Shown piece by piece: positions 23,402 through 31,447 of a stretch of DNA of 63,884 nucleotides (its first letter is position 1; every line of letters begins with the position of its first letter). A model generated the notes under the pieces. It was not told the origin of the DNA. It made no database searches and saw only the letters and a program-made list of their open reading frames with translations. The DNA is from a virus, in the IMG/VR virus record IMGVR_UViG_3300025132_000031, positions 1-63,884 of that record, one strand, 5' to 3'. Both the position numbers and the translations under genes were made by a program.

Positions 23402-23611
23402 ATGAAAGGTTGTACTAACGATTATTCAGCGAACGTAACCGTCAGCGATTTCCTTGCTGGCGTCGAGAAGTTCGTCTGGGGTAACATCGACCCCTGTCAA
23501 GAATATACCCTCTACGAAACGTTAGAGGAACTCACTACTCAATTCAGAAGAGTATCAGAAGCAGAACAATTTGCTGCTGACTTAGCTATTCAATCTGCGG
23601 AGAAATCATGA
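23402..23611 (+). CDS. 69-aa hypothetical protein
   Basis: Acidic, helical (VSDFLAGVEKFVWGN, LEELTTQFRRVSEAEQF). Two bases after the GP88 stop and overlapping the next gene by 4, so it belongs to the same unit. Family not recognised. Confidence 0.62.
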   Translation: MKGCTNDYSANVTVSDFLAGVEKFVWGNIDPCQEYTLYETLEELTTQFRRVSEAEQFAADLAIQSAEKS

Positions 23612-23799
23612 TTGATTCAAAAACTAGAGACGAAATTATTCGTCGATGTGAAATCTTACGGTATCTTGGCGACGACGGTATCTGTTCTGATTACAATCAA
23701 ATTCCTCCCGATGAATTGATGGAACGCTACGGTGATCTTCTGAAAGATACCAGCAATATATTTGATCAAGAACTTAGGCTCGTTCCTAAAGATGACTAA
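23608..23799 (+). CDS. 63-aa hypothetical protein
   Basis: Acidic, helical (RDEIIRRCEILRYLGDDG, LMERYGDLLKDTSNIF). Overlaps both neighbours (4 and 8 bases). Family not recognised. Confidence 0.6.
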   Translation: MIDSKTRDEIIRRCEILRYLGDDGICSDYNQIPPDELMERYGDLLKDTSNIFDQELRLVPKDD

Positions 23800-24010
23800 A
23801 TTCACTAAGAAATTCAACCATGCCTTCTGGTTAGGATTTTCAGTCGATACAGACCATGAAGATTTCCCTACAGAACAAGAAATCCTACATGCTTTAACAG
23901 GCAGACTTACAGACATTCTTGATCCAACTCCACATCCTTCTAAAGGGAACCTGCTCAGTGAGCTGAAGCAGGAACTAGATGGACCTCACGACACCTGCGA
24001 AAATGACTGA
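23792..24010 (+). CDS. 72-aa hypothetical protein
   Basis: Start ATG at 23792 overlaps the preceding stop by 8 bases. Polar with EEDFPTEQEILHALTG-like acidic centre (read as HEDFPTEQEILHALTGRL). Family not recognised. Confidence 0.58.
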   Translation: MTKFTKKFNHAFWLGFSVDTDHEDFPTEQEILHALTGRLTDILDPTPHPSKGNLLSELKQELDGPHDTCEND

Positions 24011-24200
24011 ACTTAAAACGTGGAGATTGACTGCTTCCAAGACAATCACTTACACCACAACAGTCGAAGCTTTCGACCGCATCGAAGCTGAATCAATGTC
24101 CAAATCAACAGGTCTGGACTGGCAAATGATTCAAGACGATGAGCTTGAGATGGAAGAGAACACTGGCTACAACGTTCACACTATCGAGGAGGATGAATGA
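24003..24200 (+). CDS. 65-aa acidic protein
   Basis: Two beta-like strands (TWRLTASKTITYTTTVEAF), then a strongly acidic tail (DDELEMEENTGY). ATG at 24003 overlaps the previous stop by 8 bases. Family not recognised. Confidence 0.58.
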   Translation: MTELKTWRLTASKTITYTTTVEAFDRIEAESMSKSTGLDWQMIQDDELEMEENTGYNVHTIEEDE

Positions 24201-24371
24201 ATGAGCGACGAAACAAATACCAAAAGCCTAGAAAGACATTACCAAGATGTCTTAGAAGAATGCCCTGAGTATTCAGAACCAAGCAGTGCTCACTATGACT
24301 TAGATCATTGCAGATCTCTAGCTCAAATCCGTTTCGAACGAGAAGCGGATGGCTTCTACGACGACAACTAA
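24201..24371 (+). CDS. 56-aa acidic protein
   Basis: ATG at 24201 directly follows the previous stop; TAA at 24369-24371. Polar, acidic, two Cys. Family not recognised. Too short for a 60-codon threshold but neatly packed between genes. Confidence 0.52.
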   Translation: MSDETNTKSLERHYQDVLEECPEYSEPSSAHYDLDHCRSLAQIRFEREADGFYDDN

Positions 24372-24387
24372 CTCCAACCTTATTCCC

Positions 24388-24762
24388 ATGACTAAATTCG
24401 TCCACATGCAAACACCCACGTCATCAGAATTCTATGAATTCATTAACAATTCCCCTGTTGAAATCCTTGATAAAGAAGAAACAGAACAGATTTACAACAC
24501 TGGTGGAAAAATGTATCGCAAGATTAATTATGCTTTCAAGGTTCCATTTGACAAAGTTGAATATGAAGAATGGTGCATACAAAAATGTTTAATGGATCTT
24601 CTCAGGAATTACTGCGATAACCAAAGGATTCAACATGGTGCTATAGATGACATCCTTGCAAAGCCAAGAGACAATTTCGATCAAGAAATTAAGTTAAGTG
24701 GCGAACAAAAGTCAGTTCTATTAAATTACAGCAAGATCTGGGACAAGCTGCTTGACTCTTAA
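24388..24762 (+). CDS. 124-aa hypothetical protein
   Basis: ATG at 24388; helical and acidic (VEILDKEETEQIYNTGGKMY, EEWCIQKCLMDLLRNYC). Overlaps the methyltransferase start by 11 bases. Family not recognised. Confidence 0.65.
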   Translation: MTKFVHMQTPTSSEFYEFINNSPVEILDKEETEQIYNTGGKMYRKINYAFKVPFDKVEYEEWCIQKCLMDLLRNYCDNQRIQHGAIDDILAKPRDNFDQEIKLSGEQKSVLLNYSKIWDKLLDS

Positions 24763-25813
24763 GTTACTCGATGCCTTCGCTGGTATAGGAGGATTCTCTT
24801 ACGCAGCAGAAAGACTAGTCGGTGGATTTGAAACTAAACAATTTATTGAAATCGACCCTTACTGTCAGTCAGTTTTAAAGAAGAACTTCCCTCACGTTCC
24901 TATACACAATGACATCACAACATTCCAGTCATACCAAGGAGAGTACGACGTACTTACAGCAGGATTTCCTTGCCAGGATTTGTCCGTGGCTGGATCGCAG
25001 AAGGGTATTGGAGAGGGAACTCGCAGCGGCCTTTTCTACGAAGTCATGCGTTTGGTTAGGATCATTCGACCTCGATTCGTCCTACTTGAAAACGTTAGAA
25101 ATCTTATCTCGCACCAGCAAGGGGAAACCTTCCAGGAAATTCTCTTTCAAATTGCCTCGGAGGGGCTTGATGCTGAGTGGGAAATTATTTCAGCTCGAGA
25201 CGTTGGAGCGTGTCACAAAAGAGAACGTATCTGGATCATTGCCTACCCCAAACACAATGGACTCCCTCCCTCTCAGGAGCAAGGAATCCATGATCAAGCA
25301 AGTGACAGAGACGAGACCAGGCAGGACACAACTCTCCAACCTCAGGGAAGCAGTCAACCCAGAAGCAGTTCAACTCTTCGAGGAACTGAAGGAGATGAGG
25401 AATCCACCTCTACCAACTCCGACAGCACGAGACCACAAGGACTCGGGACCCAACCTGAACTACGAGAAGGCTCACCAGAAAAGAAGGCTAGCTGGTTCGG
25501 CGGTCGTCTTGACGAACAGCCTACCAACCCCATGCGCTCGGGATTGGAAGGGCAGATCAGGCCAAGGTTTCCAGGATCGATCAGGTGGGAGACCCCGCCA
25601 ACTTCCAGACGTCTTAACCCGCAGTGGCGAGAGTACGTATCTGAACCCACACTTCGTAGAGGAGATGATGGGTTATCCAATCGGGTACCTCGTTTAAAGG
25701 CACTTGGGAACACAATCGTTCCTCAATGTGCAGCTATTCCTCTACAACGAATCAAACACTTATCTACTTACCCCCACTATGAACAACGAAGCATCTCTCG
25801 AACCTCTCAATGA
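24752..25813 (+). CDS. DNA (cytosine-5) methyltransferase
   Basis: 353 residues from a TTG start overlapping the upstream gene. Motif I DAFAGIGGFSYAAE (residues 7-20), motif IV GFPCQDLS with catalytic Cys74, motif VI ENVRN, motif VIII KRERIWIIAY (156-165) and motif X RLKALGNTIVPQ (near 314-325) are all present. It transfers a methyl group from AdoMet to cytosine C5, probably to protect phage DNA from host restriction. Residues about 170-310 are low-complexity S/T/E/R, and a second frame in the same DNA also looks like a methyltransferase C-terminal region. Confidence 0.9.
   Translation: MTLKLLDAFAGIGGFSYAAERLVGGFETKQFIEIDPYCQSVLKKNFPHVPIHNDITTFQSYQGEYDVLTAGFPCQDLSVAGSQKGIGEGTRSGLFYEVMRLVRIIRPRFVLLENVRNLISHQQGETFQEILFQIASEGLDAEWEIISARDVGACHKRERIWIIAYPKHNGLPPSQEQGIHDQASDRDETRQDTTLQPQGSSQPRSSSTLRGTEGDEESTSTNSDSTRPQGLGTQPELREGSPEKKASWFGGRLDEQPTNPMRSGLEGQIRPRFPGSIRWETPPTSRRLNPQWREYVSEPTLRRGDDGLSNRVPRLKALGNTIVPQCAAIPLQRIKHLSTYPHYEQRSISRTSQ
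25170..25697 (+). CDS. alternate-frame methyltransferase C-terminal-like ORF
   Basis: Frame +1 relative to the methyltransferase, from ATG 25170 to TAA 25697. It contains SLPTPNTMDSLPLRS, GRTQLSNLREAVNP, LPTPTARDHKD, LPTPCARDWKG and LNPHFVEEMMGYPIGY, all patterns known from C-terminal regions of phage cytosine methylases. It ends where the main frame shows motif X. Either a second overlapping gene or the result of compensating frameshifts. Confidence 0.42.
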   Translation: MLSGKLFQLETLERVTKENVSGSLPTPNTMDSLPLRSKESMIKQVTETRPGRTQLSNLREAVNPEAVQLFEELKEMRNPPLPTPTARDHKDSGPNLNYEKAHQKRRLAGSAVVLTNSLPTPCARDWKGRSGQGFQDRSGGRPRQLPDVLTRSGESTYLNPHFVEEMMGYPIGYLV

Positions 25814-26306
25814 CAAAGAGGTTGAAGATTTCCTAGCTAGACAACGTCGAGCTCAAGAAGATTCTGAATGGAAAACTTCTACTGGAGTAAAAGAAACAAT
25901 AGCTAAAGCAGAAAGACTTCAAAAGAAAATAGCAAAGCAAAAAGAAGCTGCTAAAAGGAAACCAAGGAAACTTCCCTTCGGAGATGCTTGGGCCAACAGA
26001 TTCAGAGAACAACTATTAGGCAGGACAATAACTGCTGTTAAATATTTAAGTGCTGAAGAATGCGGTCCATGGGAGAATTCCACTTTAGCTCTAAGACTAT
26101 CAATAGGTTCGACACCTAATCCCTATAAAGATATATGGGCTATTGCATCTCAAGATGATGAACAAAATGATGCTGGAGTTATGACCTTCTGCACTGTCGT
26201 TGAACCTGACAAATATAAGGGAGGAGAATTAGAAGAACTTGCTCCCAATATCTACAAGCACGAATTAAATAAGACTGATCATTGGATGAACGAGAAAAAG
26301 AAATGA
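25779..26306 (+). CDS. hypothetical protein
   Basis: 175 residues. N-terminal charged coiled coil (about residues 14-62), then a folded-looking part (FREQLLGRTITAVKYLSAEE, STLALRLSIG, MTFCTVVEPDKYKGGELEEL). Overlaps the methyltransferase by 35 bases; the next micro-gene starts in its stop codon (ATGA). Family not recognised. Confidence 0.65.
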   Translation: MNNEASLEPLNDKEVEDFLARQRRAQEDSEWKTSTGVKETIAKAERLQKKIAKQKEAAKRKPRKLPFGDAWANRFREQLLGRTITAVKYLSAEECGPWENSTLALRLSIGSTPNPYKDIWAIASQDDEQNDAGVMTFCTVVEPDKYKGGELEELAPNIYKHELNKTDHWMNEKKK

Positions 26307-26374
26307 ACAACTTAGTCAGAGCATTCATGGAATCCATCTCTATCGTTACTATCATCTATGTCATTTTCTCCTGA
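26303..26374 (+). CDS. 23-aa membrane micropeptide
   Basis: ATG at 26303 overlaps the upstream stop; TGA at 26372-26374. MNNLVRAFMES then ISIVTIIYVIFS: a short polar start and one hydrophobic helix. Very short, but the same design and coupling recur at 29664 and 42497. Confidence 0.45.
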   Translation: MNNLVRAFMESISIVTIIYVIFS

Positions 26375-26564
26375 ATTAAAAATCGGAAACATGGAGTGTC
26401 TCAGGTATTGGGCACTCCTAAAAGACACAGAAAATCTAGACCAAGCTGCTAAAGCTGCAACTGATCTAGATAAACTGGCTGGGTTATACGGAACTAAAAG
26501 ACATTCAATTAAAGAATGGACTTTCATGCTGGAAGCCACACTCCTCAATAAGAATATGATCTAG
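26358..26564 (+). CDS. 68-aa helical protein
   Basis: Alpha-helical (ECLRYWALLKDTENLDQAAK, LDKLAGLYGTKR) with no recognised family. Overlaps the micropeptide frame by 17 bases. Precedes a structured non-coding stretch. Confidence 0.6.
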   Translation: MSFSPELKIGNMECLRYWALLKDTENLDQAAKAATDLDKLAGLYGTKRHSIKEWTFMLEATLLNKNMI

Positions 26565-26901
26565 CAAACGCAAAGAGGTCTGGACTTAGCCATGGAAAGC
26601 TGTGCGTCATGTAGACGCTGCAGCCTCCGCATCCTGTTACGGATAAGAAGTAAGTTGTTCATGCTACACCTATGCGTAAACTACTTTTCTTACTGGCTTC
26701 AAAAAGCTAACTCCTCTGTAAGTTAGCTTGACACTAGGTGCCTTCACTGCTGTTTTAGTCATGGATCAACTCCACTAGTCAGTGCCCCCGTCGTATGACA
26801 CTGGGTGGGTGCAACCTCTCATAAAGGTCCGACGATTATATCTATATCCTAACAAACTGTATCAACAGATACTGTATCACACTGATACCATTTTATGATT
26901 C
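26565..26901 (+). other. structured intergenic region, candidate non-coding RNA
   Basis: About 337 bases without a convincing gene. Hairpins: GCGTC/GACGC (26604-26618), TCCG/CGGA (26626-26643), AAGCTAAC/GTTAGCTT (26704-26729). Related words (CACTAGGTGCC, CACTAGTCAGTGCC, CACTGGGTGGGTGC) repeat downstream. The hairpin density suggests a structured RNA or 3' UTR; no known class is recognised and it is not a tRNA. Confidence 0.4.
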
Positions 26902-27204
26902 TTAATCTTCTATAAAGTTTGGTATCGGTACAGGTACAGGCTCTATCTCTTTGTAGATAGGTGGTCCGTATACAGAAGGCGGGGGTATAGGAAGAAACCT
27001 AGGTCGAGGAGCCAACTTCTCGAACCCTTTATATAAGGTGTAGTCAGAGCGATTAATAGATTGTGCTATATCATCCAAGCTCTCACTTAGTCGACGGTAT
27101 CCGCCAGCAATTGCCATTTGTCCTACGACAACAGCAAGAGTGGCGGCTCCCCAAAAGACGTAGTAAGCCCTGGACTTTACTTGTTTATACTCGTACTCGT
27201 CCAT
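26902..27204 (-). CDS. small membrane protein
   Basis: 100 residues from ATG 27204 (MDEYEYKQV); an upstream start at 27228 is less likely. One membrane span (YYVFWGAATLAVVVGQMAIAG), then a helical stretch and a Pro/Ile-rich cytoplasmic or periplasmic tail. Lone minus-strand gene, divergent from the next plus-strand gene. Family not recognised. Confidence 0.68.
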   Translation of the reverse strand: MDEYEYKQVKSRAYYVFWGAATLAVVVGQMAIAGGYRRLSESLDDIAQSINRSDYTLYKGFEKLAPRPRFLPIPPPSVYGPPIYKEIEPVPVPIPNFIED

Positions 27205-27254
27205 AAAAACCCCATAGATATACCACACTCTAAAACCTACCCCGATAATATCAA

Positions 27255-27290
27255 CTTGATAGAAGAGATGTATTGCATCCCTATATCAAG
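27255..27290 (+). promoter_or_regulatory. leader hairpin upstream of the 27323 gene
   Basis: CTTGATA (27255-27261) pairs with TATCAAG (27284-27290) around TTGCATCCCTA. A similar TTGCATCCCCTATAT lies at about 28188, before the SSB gene. GAGGGAAACAAAATG gives the next gene a good ribosome-binding site. Confidence 0.4.
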
Positions 27291-27322
27291 AGATATAAGA
27301 TAATAACCCAGAGGGAAACAAA

Positions 27323-27553
27323 ATGATTAGGAAGCGAGCAGTTCTCATCAACTACTTAACTCACGAAGTTCTAGATCCAAACTACCAGCCCTTACTTACC
27401 TCAAGGGAATTAACAGAAGGCAACAAGAACTTAGAGAGACGTCGTATGATGTGGCGCTTGCGTTGGTTAAATAAAGTTATTAACATCTCAGGCAAAGCCG
27501 AACAAACAGAAAATGCTCAACTGCAATTCAGCGCTCCTAGCCATTGCGTCTGA
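27323..27553 (+). CDS. 76-aa basic hypothetical protein
   Basis: Arg-rich centre (LERRRMMWRLRWLNKVIN). Preceded by a GAGGG ribosome-binding site 7 bases before the ATG. Overlaps the next gene by 41 bases. Possibly nucleic-acid binding; family not recognised. Confidence 0.6.
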   Translation: MIRKRAVLINYLTHEVLDPNYQPLLTSRELTEGNKNLERRRMMWRLRWLNKVINISGKAEQTENAQLQFSAPSHCV

Positions 27554-28172
27554 GTTCGTAGGCAGATACTCTCCATATCAATCAATTCAAATATCCCCTG
27601 CGTCTTACTACGGAGGGGTTTATTTTGCTTCGACTGATGGTGGAAAAATATCTTGCCTCGCTTATGACCCAAGTGGTTCAATGGATGACTACATCACCTT
27701 GCTACCTAATAGCGAACTAATCAAAGCATCGAGAGGAGTGAAGACTGCATCTCGAACACTCTCTATAGAGACTGATTCTAAAGTCGCATTAGTAACAACC
27801 CATAGGAAAACAACATCCGAATCCAAAGAGATTCCAGTCACATACAGCTCAGTTGAGTTTCCTGATTTAGCAGGTGCTTTAAAAGACTGTATTAAAAGAT
27901 GGAAAGTAGCGTCGTCTGCCACCGCAGGTAGGTACGACATCAACTACGTACAAAGAGCTATCAAGAGCTTGAGTTCCATCAATTCATCGGTAACCTTACA
28001 TTCCTTCGACGGTGGTCCAATGAGGATACAAGAGGAGACAGGAAACATTGTGATTTTAGTAATGCCTCAAACGGCAGAACCTATTCCACCTATTCCAGAT
28101 TGGTTGAAAGCTTACTCTCAAGACAAGATGGCACGAGGGTTTTATGACCCCGACACCCCACCTGTGGTGTAA
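27513..28172 (+). CDS. hypothetical protein, possibly sliding-clamp-like
   Basis: 219 residues, beta-rich with alternating strands (YYGGVYFASTDGGKISCLAY, SRTLSIETDSKVALVTTHR) and a C-terminal GGPMRIQEETGNIVILVMPQ. That ending resembles the last strand of bacterial sliding clamps (effective ligand plus V-x-x-V-M-P). Placement beside the SSB and replication genes fits. The similarity is weak and read by eye; no clamp-loader is seen nearby. Confidence 0.6.
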   Translation: MLNCNSALLAIASEFVGRYSPYQSIQISPASYYGGVYFASTDGGKISCLAYDPSGSMDDYITLLPNSELIKASRGVKTASRTLSIETDSKVALVTTHRKTTSESKEIPVTYSSVEFPDLAGALKDCIKRWKVASSATAGRYDINYVQRAIKSLSSINSSVTLHSFDGGPMRIQEETGNIVILVMPQTAEPIPPIPDWLKAYSQDKMARGFYDPDTPPVV

Positions 28173-28231
28173 CAAATACTTGCATCCCCTATATGCAGCG
28201 TTAAGCTGAGTTGCCCTTATAAGCAAATAGA

Positions 28232-28915
28232 TTGTCTACTGCAATCCTTACTGTTGCTATAGGTTCGACCCCAACTCAGGTGGTGGTCAACGGTCAAGAG
28301 TATCTTGAAGCTCCTGCCGTTGCCAGCACTCCTGAACCACTGCCAGTCATCCTTAGAGCAAGAGCCACTACTAACACAGGTCCCGCCTCCAGATTTCAAT
28401 CCAAGAAACAAGACGATTTAGTTCTTGTTACTGGTGCGTTATCTCTGGGTCCCAAAGACTCAGACCACGATGGGTATCCCGTCATCACAATGACTTCTAT
28501 CTGCGATGCAACCAAAGATCAATTCATCAACGAAGCGATGTTTGTTGGACGTTTTTCAAAGGATGGAAAACCAGCAGAGAAGAGCGCTAGTCGTAGCGTT
28601 GCCGTCAACAGGTATGTTGCAGGTAATCAAGTTACAGACTGGTACCGAATAAGAGGATACGGTAATTGGAAAGAACGAATCCTTGACTATCCAAAAGGAA
28701 GTCTTGCAGAAGTTCTTGGAATGCTTACTCCTGCTAAAGACGGTAAAGGAAAACTTTACACCGAAGTTAAATGCAGACGTATTCGTATCCACGAAAGAAC
28801 AAAAGGTGGTGGAGCTAACCCCGCTAAAGACACTACCGCATCAGGCTACGAACCTTCTGCTTTTCTAGGAGAAGACGAAGCTGGTGACATGCCAACATCT
28901 AACACTTGGAACTAA
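28232..28915 (+). CDS. putative single-stranded DNA-binding protein
   Basis: 227 residues from a TTG start. A beta-rich middle (FINEAMFVGRFSKDGKPAEK, VAVNRYVAGNQVTDWYRIRG, VKCRRIRIHERTK) fits an OB-fold, and the C-terminal tail is acidic and disordered (SAFLGEDEAGDMPTS), as in SSB proteins. SSB coats ssDNA during replication. Its place between the clamp-like gene and the exonuclease/primase block supports this; no DDDIPF-type tip is present. Confidence 0.6.
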   Translation: MSTAILTVAIGSTPTQVVVNGQEYLEAPAVASTPEPLPVILRARATTNTGPASRFQSKKQDDLVLVTGALSLGPKDSDHDGYPVITMTSICDATKDQFINEAMFVGRFSKDGKPAEKSASRSVAVNRYVAGNQVTDWYRIRGYGNWKERILDYPKGSLAEVLGMLTPAKDGKGKLYTEVKCRRIRIHERTKGGGANPAKDTTASGYEPSAFLGEDEAGDMPTSNTWN

Positions 28916-28917
28916 CT

Positions 28918-29664
28918 ATGGGATTCTTTCCTCCTGACCACAAGTTTGCTACTGATACAGCAAGTACCTTTACCCAAGAAGAAACAGATCGTTTCTATTC
29001 CCCAGGTAAACAACTAAAAGATGGTGACTCCCATGAAGTTATTGTTTGCGGTGGATTCGATACTGGTCACGTTATTAGTGGCTATAAGTATTTCAAACAT
29101 GATGGCCAACCACTGACCACTCCTTTTTCTGAGGGCTATCCCAAAGATTATAAGGATAATATTGGACTCAACTTTGAGGCTAAATTCAAACGGAATGTGG
29201 AATACGGCAAACACACAGAAGATGACCTTGATAAACCTAAGCAGATCCTTAGCTTCATTGGTTATATCAAGGAGAAGAAAGACTTCGCCATCATCGAGTT
29301 CAGCACTCGTGGATTAAGAACTTCATTAGAAGAAATCCTTTCGATGGATTCTTATGAAGCTAATGAAGATGGTGTCTATAACTTCATGATGAAACTAGCT
29401 CGTAAAGGAGCTGGTACCGATACTGTTTATACTTTGACACCTGCTCCCCTCAAAGCTCCAGTCAGAAATGCTGTCGCTAAGAAATGGAAAGAGATCAAAG
29501 ATAAATGGTACCTCCCAGCTCTCTATGACAATGCTGATCCTTTTGCAGGGAAACCAGCAGAAGCAAAAACAAGAGGATTGCCACCTACTCATAGAGATGA
29601 GCTAGGAGCAGACCACGAAATATCATCTACTAATTCTGAAGAAATTGGGGGTGATTGGGTCTGA
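28918..29664 (+). CDS. hypothetical protein next to SSB
   Basis: 248 residues from ATG 28918, two bases after the SSB stop. N-terminal beta-rich part (DSHEVIVCGGFDTGHVISGY), central FIGYIKEKKDFAIIEFSTRG and a helical C terminus with an acidic tail. Layout suggests a second nucleic-acid-binding protein, but I recognise no family. The next micro-gene overlaps the stop (TGATG). Confidence 0.65.
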   Translation: MGFFPPDHKFATDTASTFTQEETDRFYSPGKQLKDGDSHEVIVCGGFDTGHVISGYKYFKHDGQPLTTPFSEGYPKDYKDNIGLNFEAKFKRNVEYGKHTEDDLDKPKQILSFIGYIKEKKDFAIIEFSTRGLRTSLEEILSMDSYEANEDGVYNFMMKLARKGAGTDTVYTLTPAPLKAPVRNAVAKKWKEIKDKWYLPALYDNADPFAGKPAEAKTRGLPPTHRDELGADHEISSTNSEEIGGDWV

Positions 29665-29741
29665 TGCAAGGATTTATTGTTCTCTTTTGTGTGATCATTC
29701 TGATCTACATACTCCTTCGTAACATCCATCTCAATTATTGA
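29664..29741 (+). CDS. 25-aa membrane micropeptide
   Basis: ATG at 29664 overlaps the upstream stop, and the TGA at 29739-29741 overlaps the next ATG. MQGFIVLFCVIILIYILLR is one hydrophobic helix with a basic end. Coupled on both sides, which argues for real translation. Confidence 0.5.
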   Translation: MQGFIVLFCVIILIYILLRNIHLNY

Positions 29742-29992
29742 TGGATGAGTCTATAGCTCTTATGTCTCTCCGCAGGGCAACCTGCGGTAGGGATGTAAAA
29801 AATATCATTGAGCAATACGGTCAAGCAGAATGTAATAAAGCTTGGAAGCAACTGAGTCCTCTCGAGAGAGCTTCGTTGCAATTAGCTAATGCCTTTAACG
29901 GAGCAATTATCCATGACTATGAAGAACGAGGAAGGGAAGAATCAATACCAAATGATGTCAGAACTCCTCGACCACCTAAAAATGAATGGTGA
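29741..29992 (+). CDS. 83-aa hypothetical protein
   Basis: Helical (LMSLRRATCGRDVKNIIEQY, KQLSPLERASLQLANAFNG) with a charged tail. ATG 29741 overlaps the micropeptide stop by one base. Family not recognised. Confidence 0.6.
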   Translation: MDESIALMSLRRATCGRDVKNIIEQYGQAECNKAWKQLSPLERASLQLANAFNGAIIHDYEERGREESIPNDVRTPRPPKNEW

Positions 29993-30302
29993 GTATTTAA
30001 GTATCATGTCTAAGCAATTAGAAGATATTAAATACTTACTTAACGGTTTCACCTCTGGAGGAGCCAGTCTCAATGGCTACCTCCCCGACTCTTCGATGCT
30101 TGCCTACCTTAGTCTTATAGGTCCAGCTCTCGCAAGACATCTAGATAAAACAATAGGACTAGAAGAAATCCTTAAAGGAGGAGTTCATTTATCTAGTCGC
30201 ATGGTAGAAGAATATGCAGCTTACCAATCTGAAAGACAACCCTTAGATAATCTCAAGAACTCATTAGAGTTTCTCGAACATAAGGAAGGTAAAGCTGATT
30301 AA
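29982..30302 (+). CDS. 106-aa helical protein
   Basis: Start ATG 29982 overlaps the preceding gene; earlier in-frame ATGs (29913, 29919, 29952) would overlap it further. Helical (YLSIMSKQLEDIKYLLNGF, LDNLKNSLEFLEHKE). Family not recognised; start uncertain. Confidence 0.58.
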   Translation: MNGEYLSIMSKQLEDIKYLLNGFTSGGASLNGYLPDSSMLAYLSLIGPALARHLDKTIGLEEILKGGVHLSSRMVEEYAAYQSERQPLDNLKNSLEFLEHKEGKAD

Positions 30303-30598
30303 AGATAGGGCGTCTGTCTGGTCGCTTGCATGACGATTTAATTATCCTGCCTTCACTGGAGAAAGTAACTACTCGGACTATGTGGTTGGTTCTAACAAGA
30401 CTGTAATCTTGTTTCTTTCAATGGTGACTGAGAATCGTAGGTGTCCGTCGAGACCAGCTAGTAGATCCAAACGGGTGCAAGTCCGATTCATAGGGCTAGC
30501 TGACAAGGATAATAAGACAGTGTAAGTCCCCCTCTTTTGTCGCAAATAGTTACAAACTGAAATTAATCGTTACATTAATAATAGTTATGTAACAATTA
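30303..30598 (+). other. structured intergenic region before the exonuclease gene
   Basis: About 296 bases with no gene. AACAAGA / TCTTGTT pair around CTGTAA near 30395-30415, and several GC-rich blocks with dyad character lie before an AT-rich end (GTTACATTAATAATAG) next to the start codon. A tRNA was considered and does not fit. Looks like a leader or small RNA plus promoter. Confidence 0.38.
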
Positions 30599-31447
30599 AT
30601 GACTAAGCCAACTCGTTTTGAGATTAATGGTGAACGTCATTATGCAACAGATAAAGCAGATAAAGCCTACCCTTCAGTAACAACAATCCTAGGTAAGACC
30701 TCTTCCGACAGAAGCAAGAAAGCTCTTCTTAATTGGCAAGCTAAAAACCCAAATGGTGCAAAGCTCGCAGCCGAAAGAGGGTCAGCGGTACACCAAGCGT
30801 GCGAGGATTATATTCGAGGGAAAGAAATAAAAATAAAAGAAGAATACCTACCATTTTGGAATGGGATGAGTAAACACCTAGATAAATACGATGAATTTAT
30901 CTGGAGTGAAATGCCACTCAGACCTGAATGGAATTTCTGTACAGGAGAAGATGGAATTAGCAGAGTATGGAGTCACAAATATATGTACTGTGGCTGCCCT
31001 GACTTACTAGGAATTCGCAACGACACTGTAATTATTGGGGACTTTAAAACCTCTAACCAACCCTATTGTCGCTATTACCCAACGGGAAAAGACAATAGAT
31101 CTCTCTTCACTGGTTGGAACAAATTCAATAAGTGTGCGATGCAATTAGCAGCTTATGCTCAAGCCTGTAAAGAAACTCTAGGCGTCAACGTTAGCTGTGC
31201 CGAGATCATTGTTTCTACACCAGAGATTGATCAAAGCTTTATCTTAAATGCCAACGAACTTAACAAGTTCCAAACCAAATGGCTCCAGAAAGTTCGTCGC
31301 TATCAAGAGATAAAGGAGGAAGAAAAGGAAGCCAAACATATTCTGAAAGAATTGAAAGAATCAAAAGATATGGGGGATCAATTGCCCAGTAGTGATGTAA
31401 GCACCGAGGCCAGCAACAAATCCAATCATTGCAAGGCGACCGTTTAA
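30599..31447 (+). CDS. PD-(D/E)XK exonuclease (MGME1/RecB-like)
   Basis: 282 residues. YPSVTTILG (24-32), RGSAVHQACEDYI (60-72, His65), GCPDLLG (132-138, Asp135), IIGDFKT (145-151, Asp148 and Lys150) and QLAAYAQAC (182-190) are the ordered motifs of this nuclease family, which degrades or trims DNA in replication and recombination. Its last 87 bases are antisense to the hli gene; the protein tail there (after about residue 250) is charged, low-complexity and beyond the catalytic core. Confidence 0.87.
   Translation: MTKPTRFEINGERHYATDKADKAYPSVTTILGKTSSDRSKKALLNWQAKNPNGAKLAAERGSAVHQACEDYIRGKEIKIKEEYLPFWNGMSKHLDKYDEFIWSEMPLRPEWNFCTGEDGISRVWSHKYMYCGCPDLLGIRNDTVIIGDFKTSNQPYCRYYPTGKDNRSLFTGWNKFNKCAMQLAAYAQACKETLGVNVSCAEIIVSTPEIDQSFILNANELNKFQTKWLQKVRRYQEIKEEEKEAKHILKELKESKDMGDQLPSSDVSTEASNKSNHCKATV

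Noticed and set aside
26591-26728. Short plus-strand frame MESCASCRRCSLRI... in the 26565-26901 spacer
   Set aside because: No ribosome-binding site; overlaps strong hairpins; more likely structured RNA.
27118-27303. 61-codon plus-strand frame overlapping the minus-strand membrane protein
   Set aside because: Antisense to a gene with a clear membrane segment and no family match of its own.
30360-30480. Possible tRNA suggested by a GTGCAAGTCC word and a 7-base stem around CTGTAA
   Set aside because: No valid acceptor or T-arm pairing can be built; loop sizes and conserved positions do not fit a tRNA.
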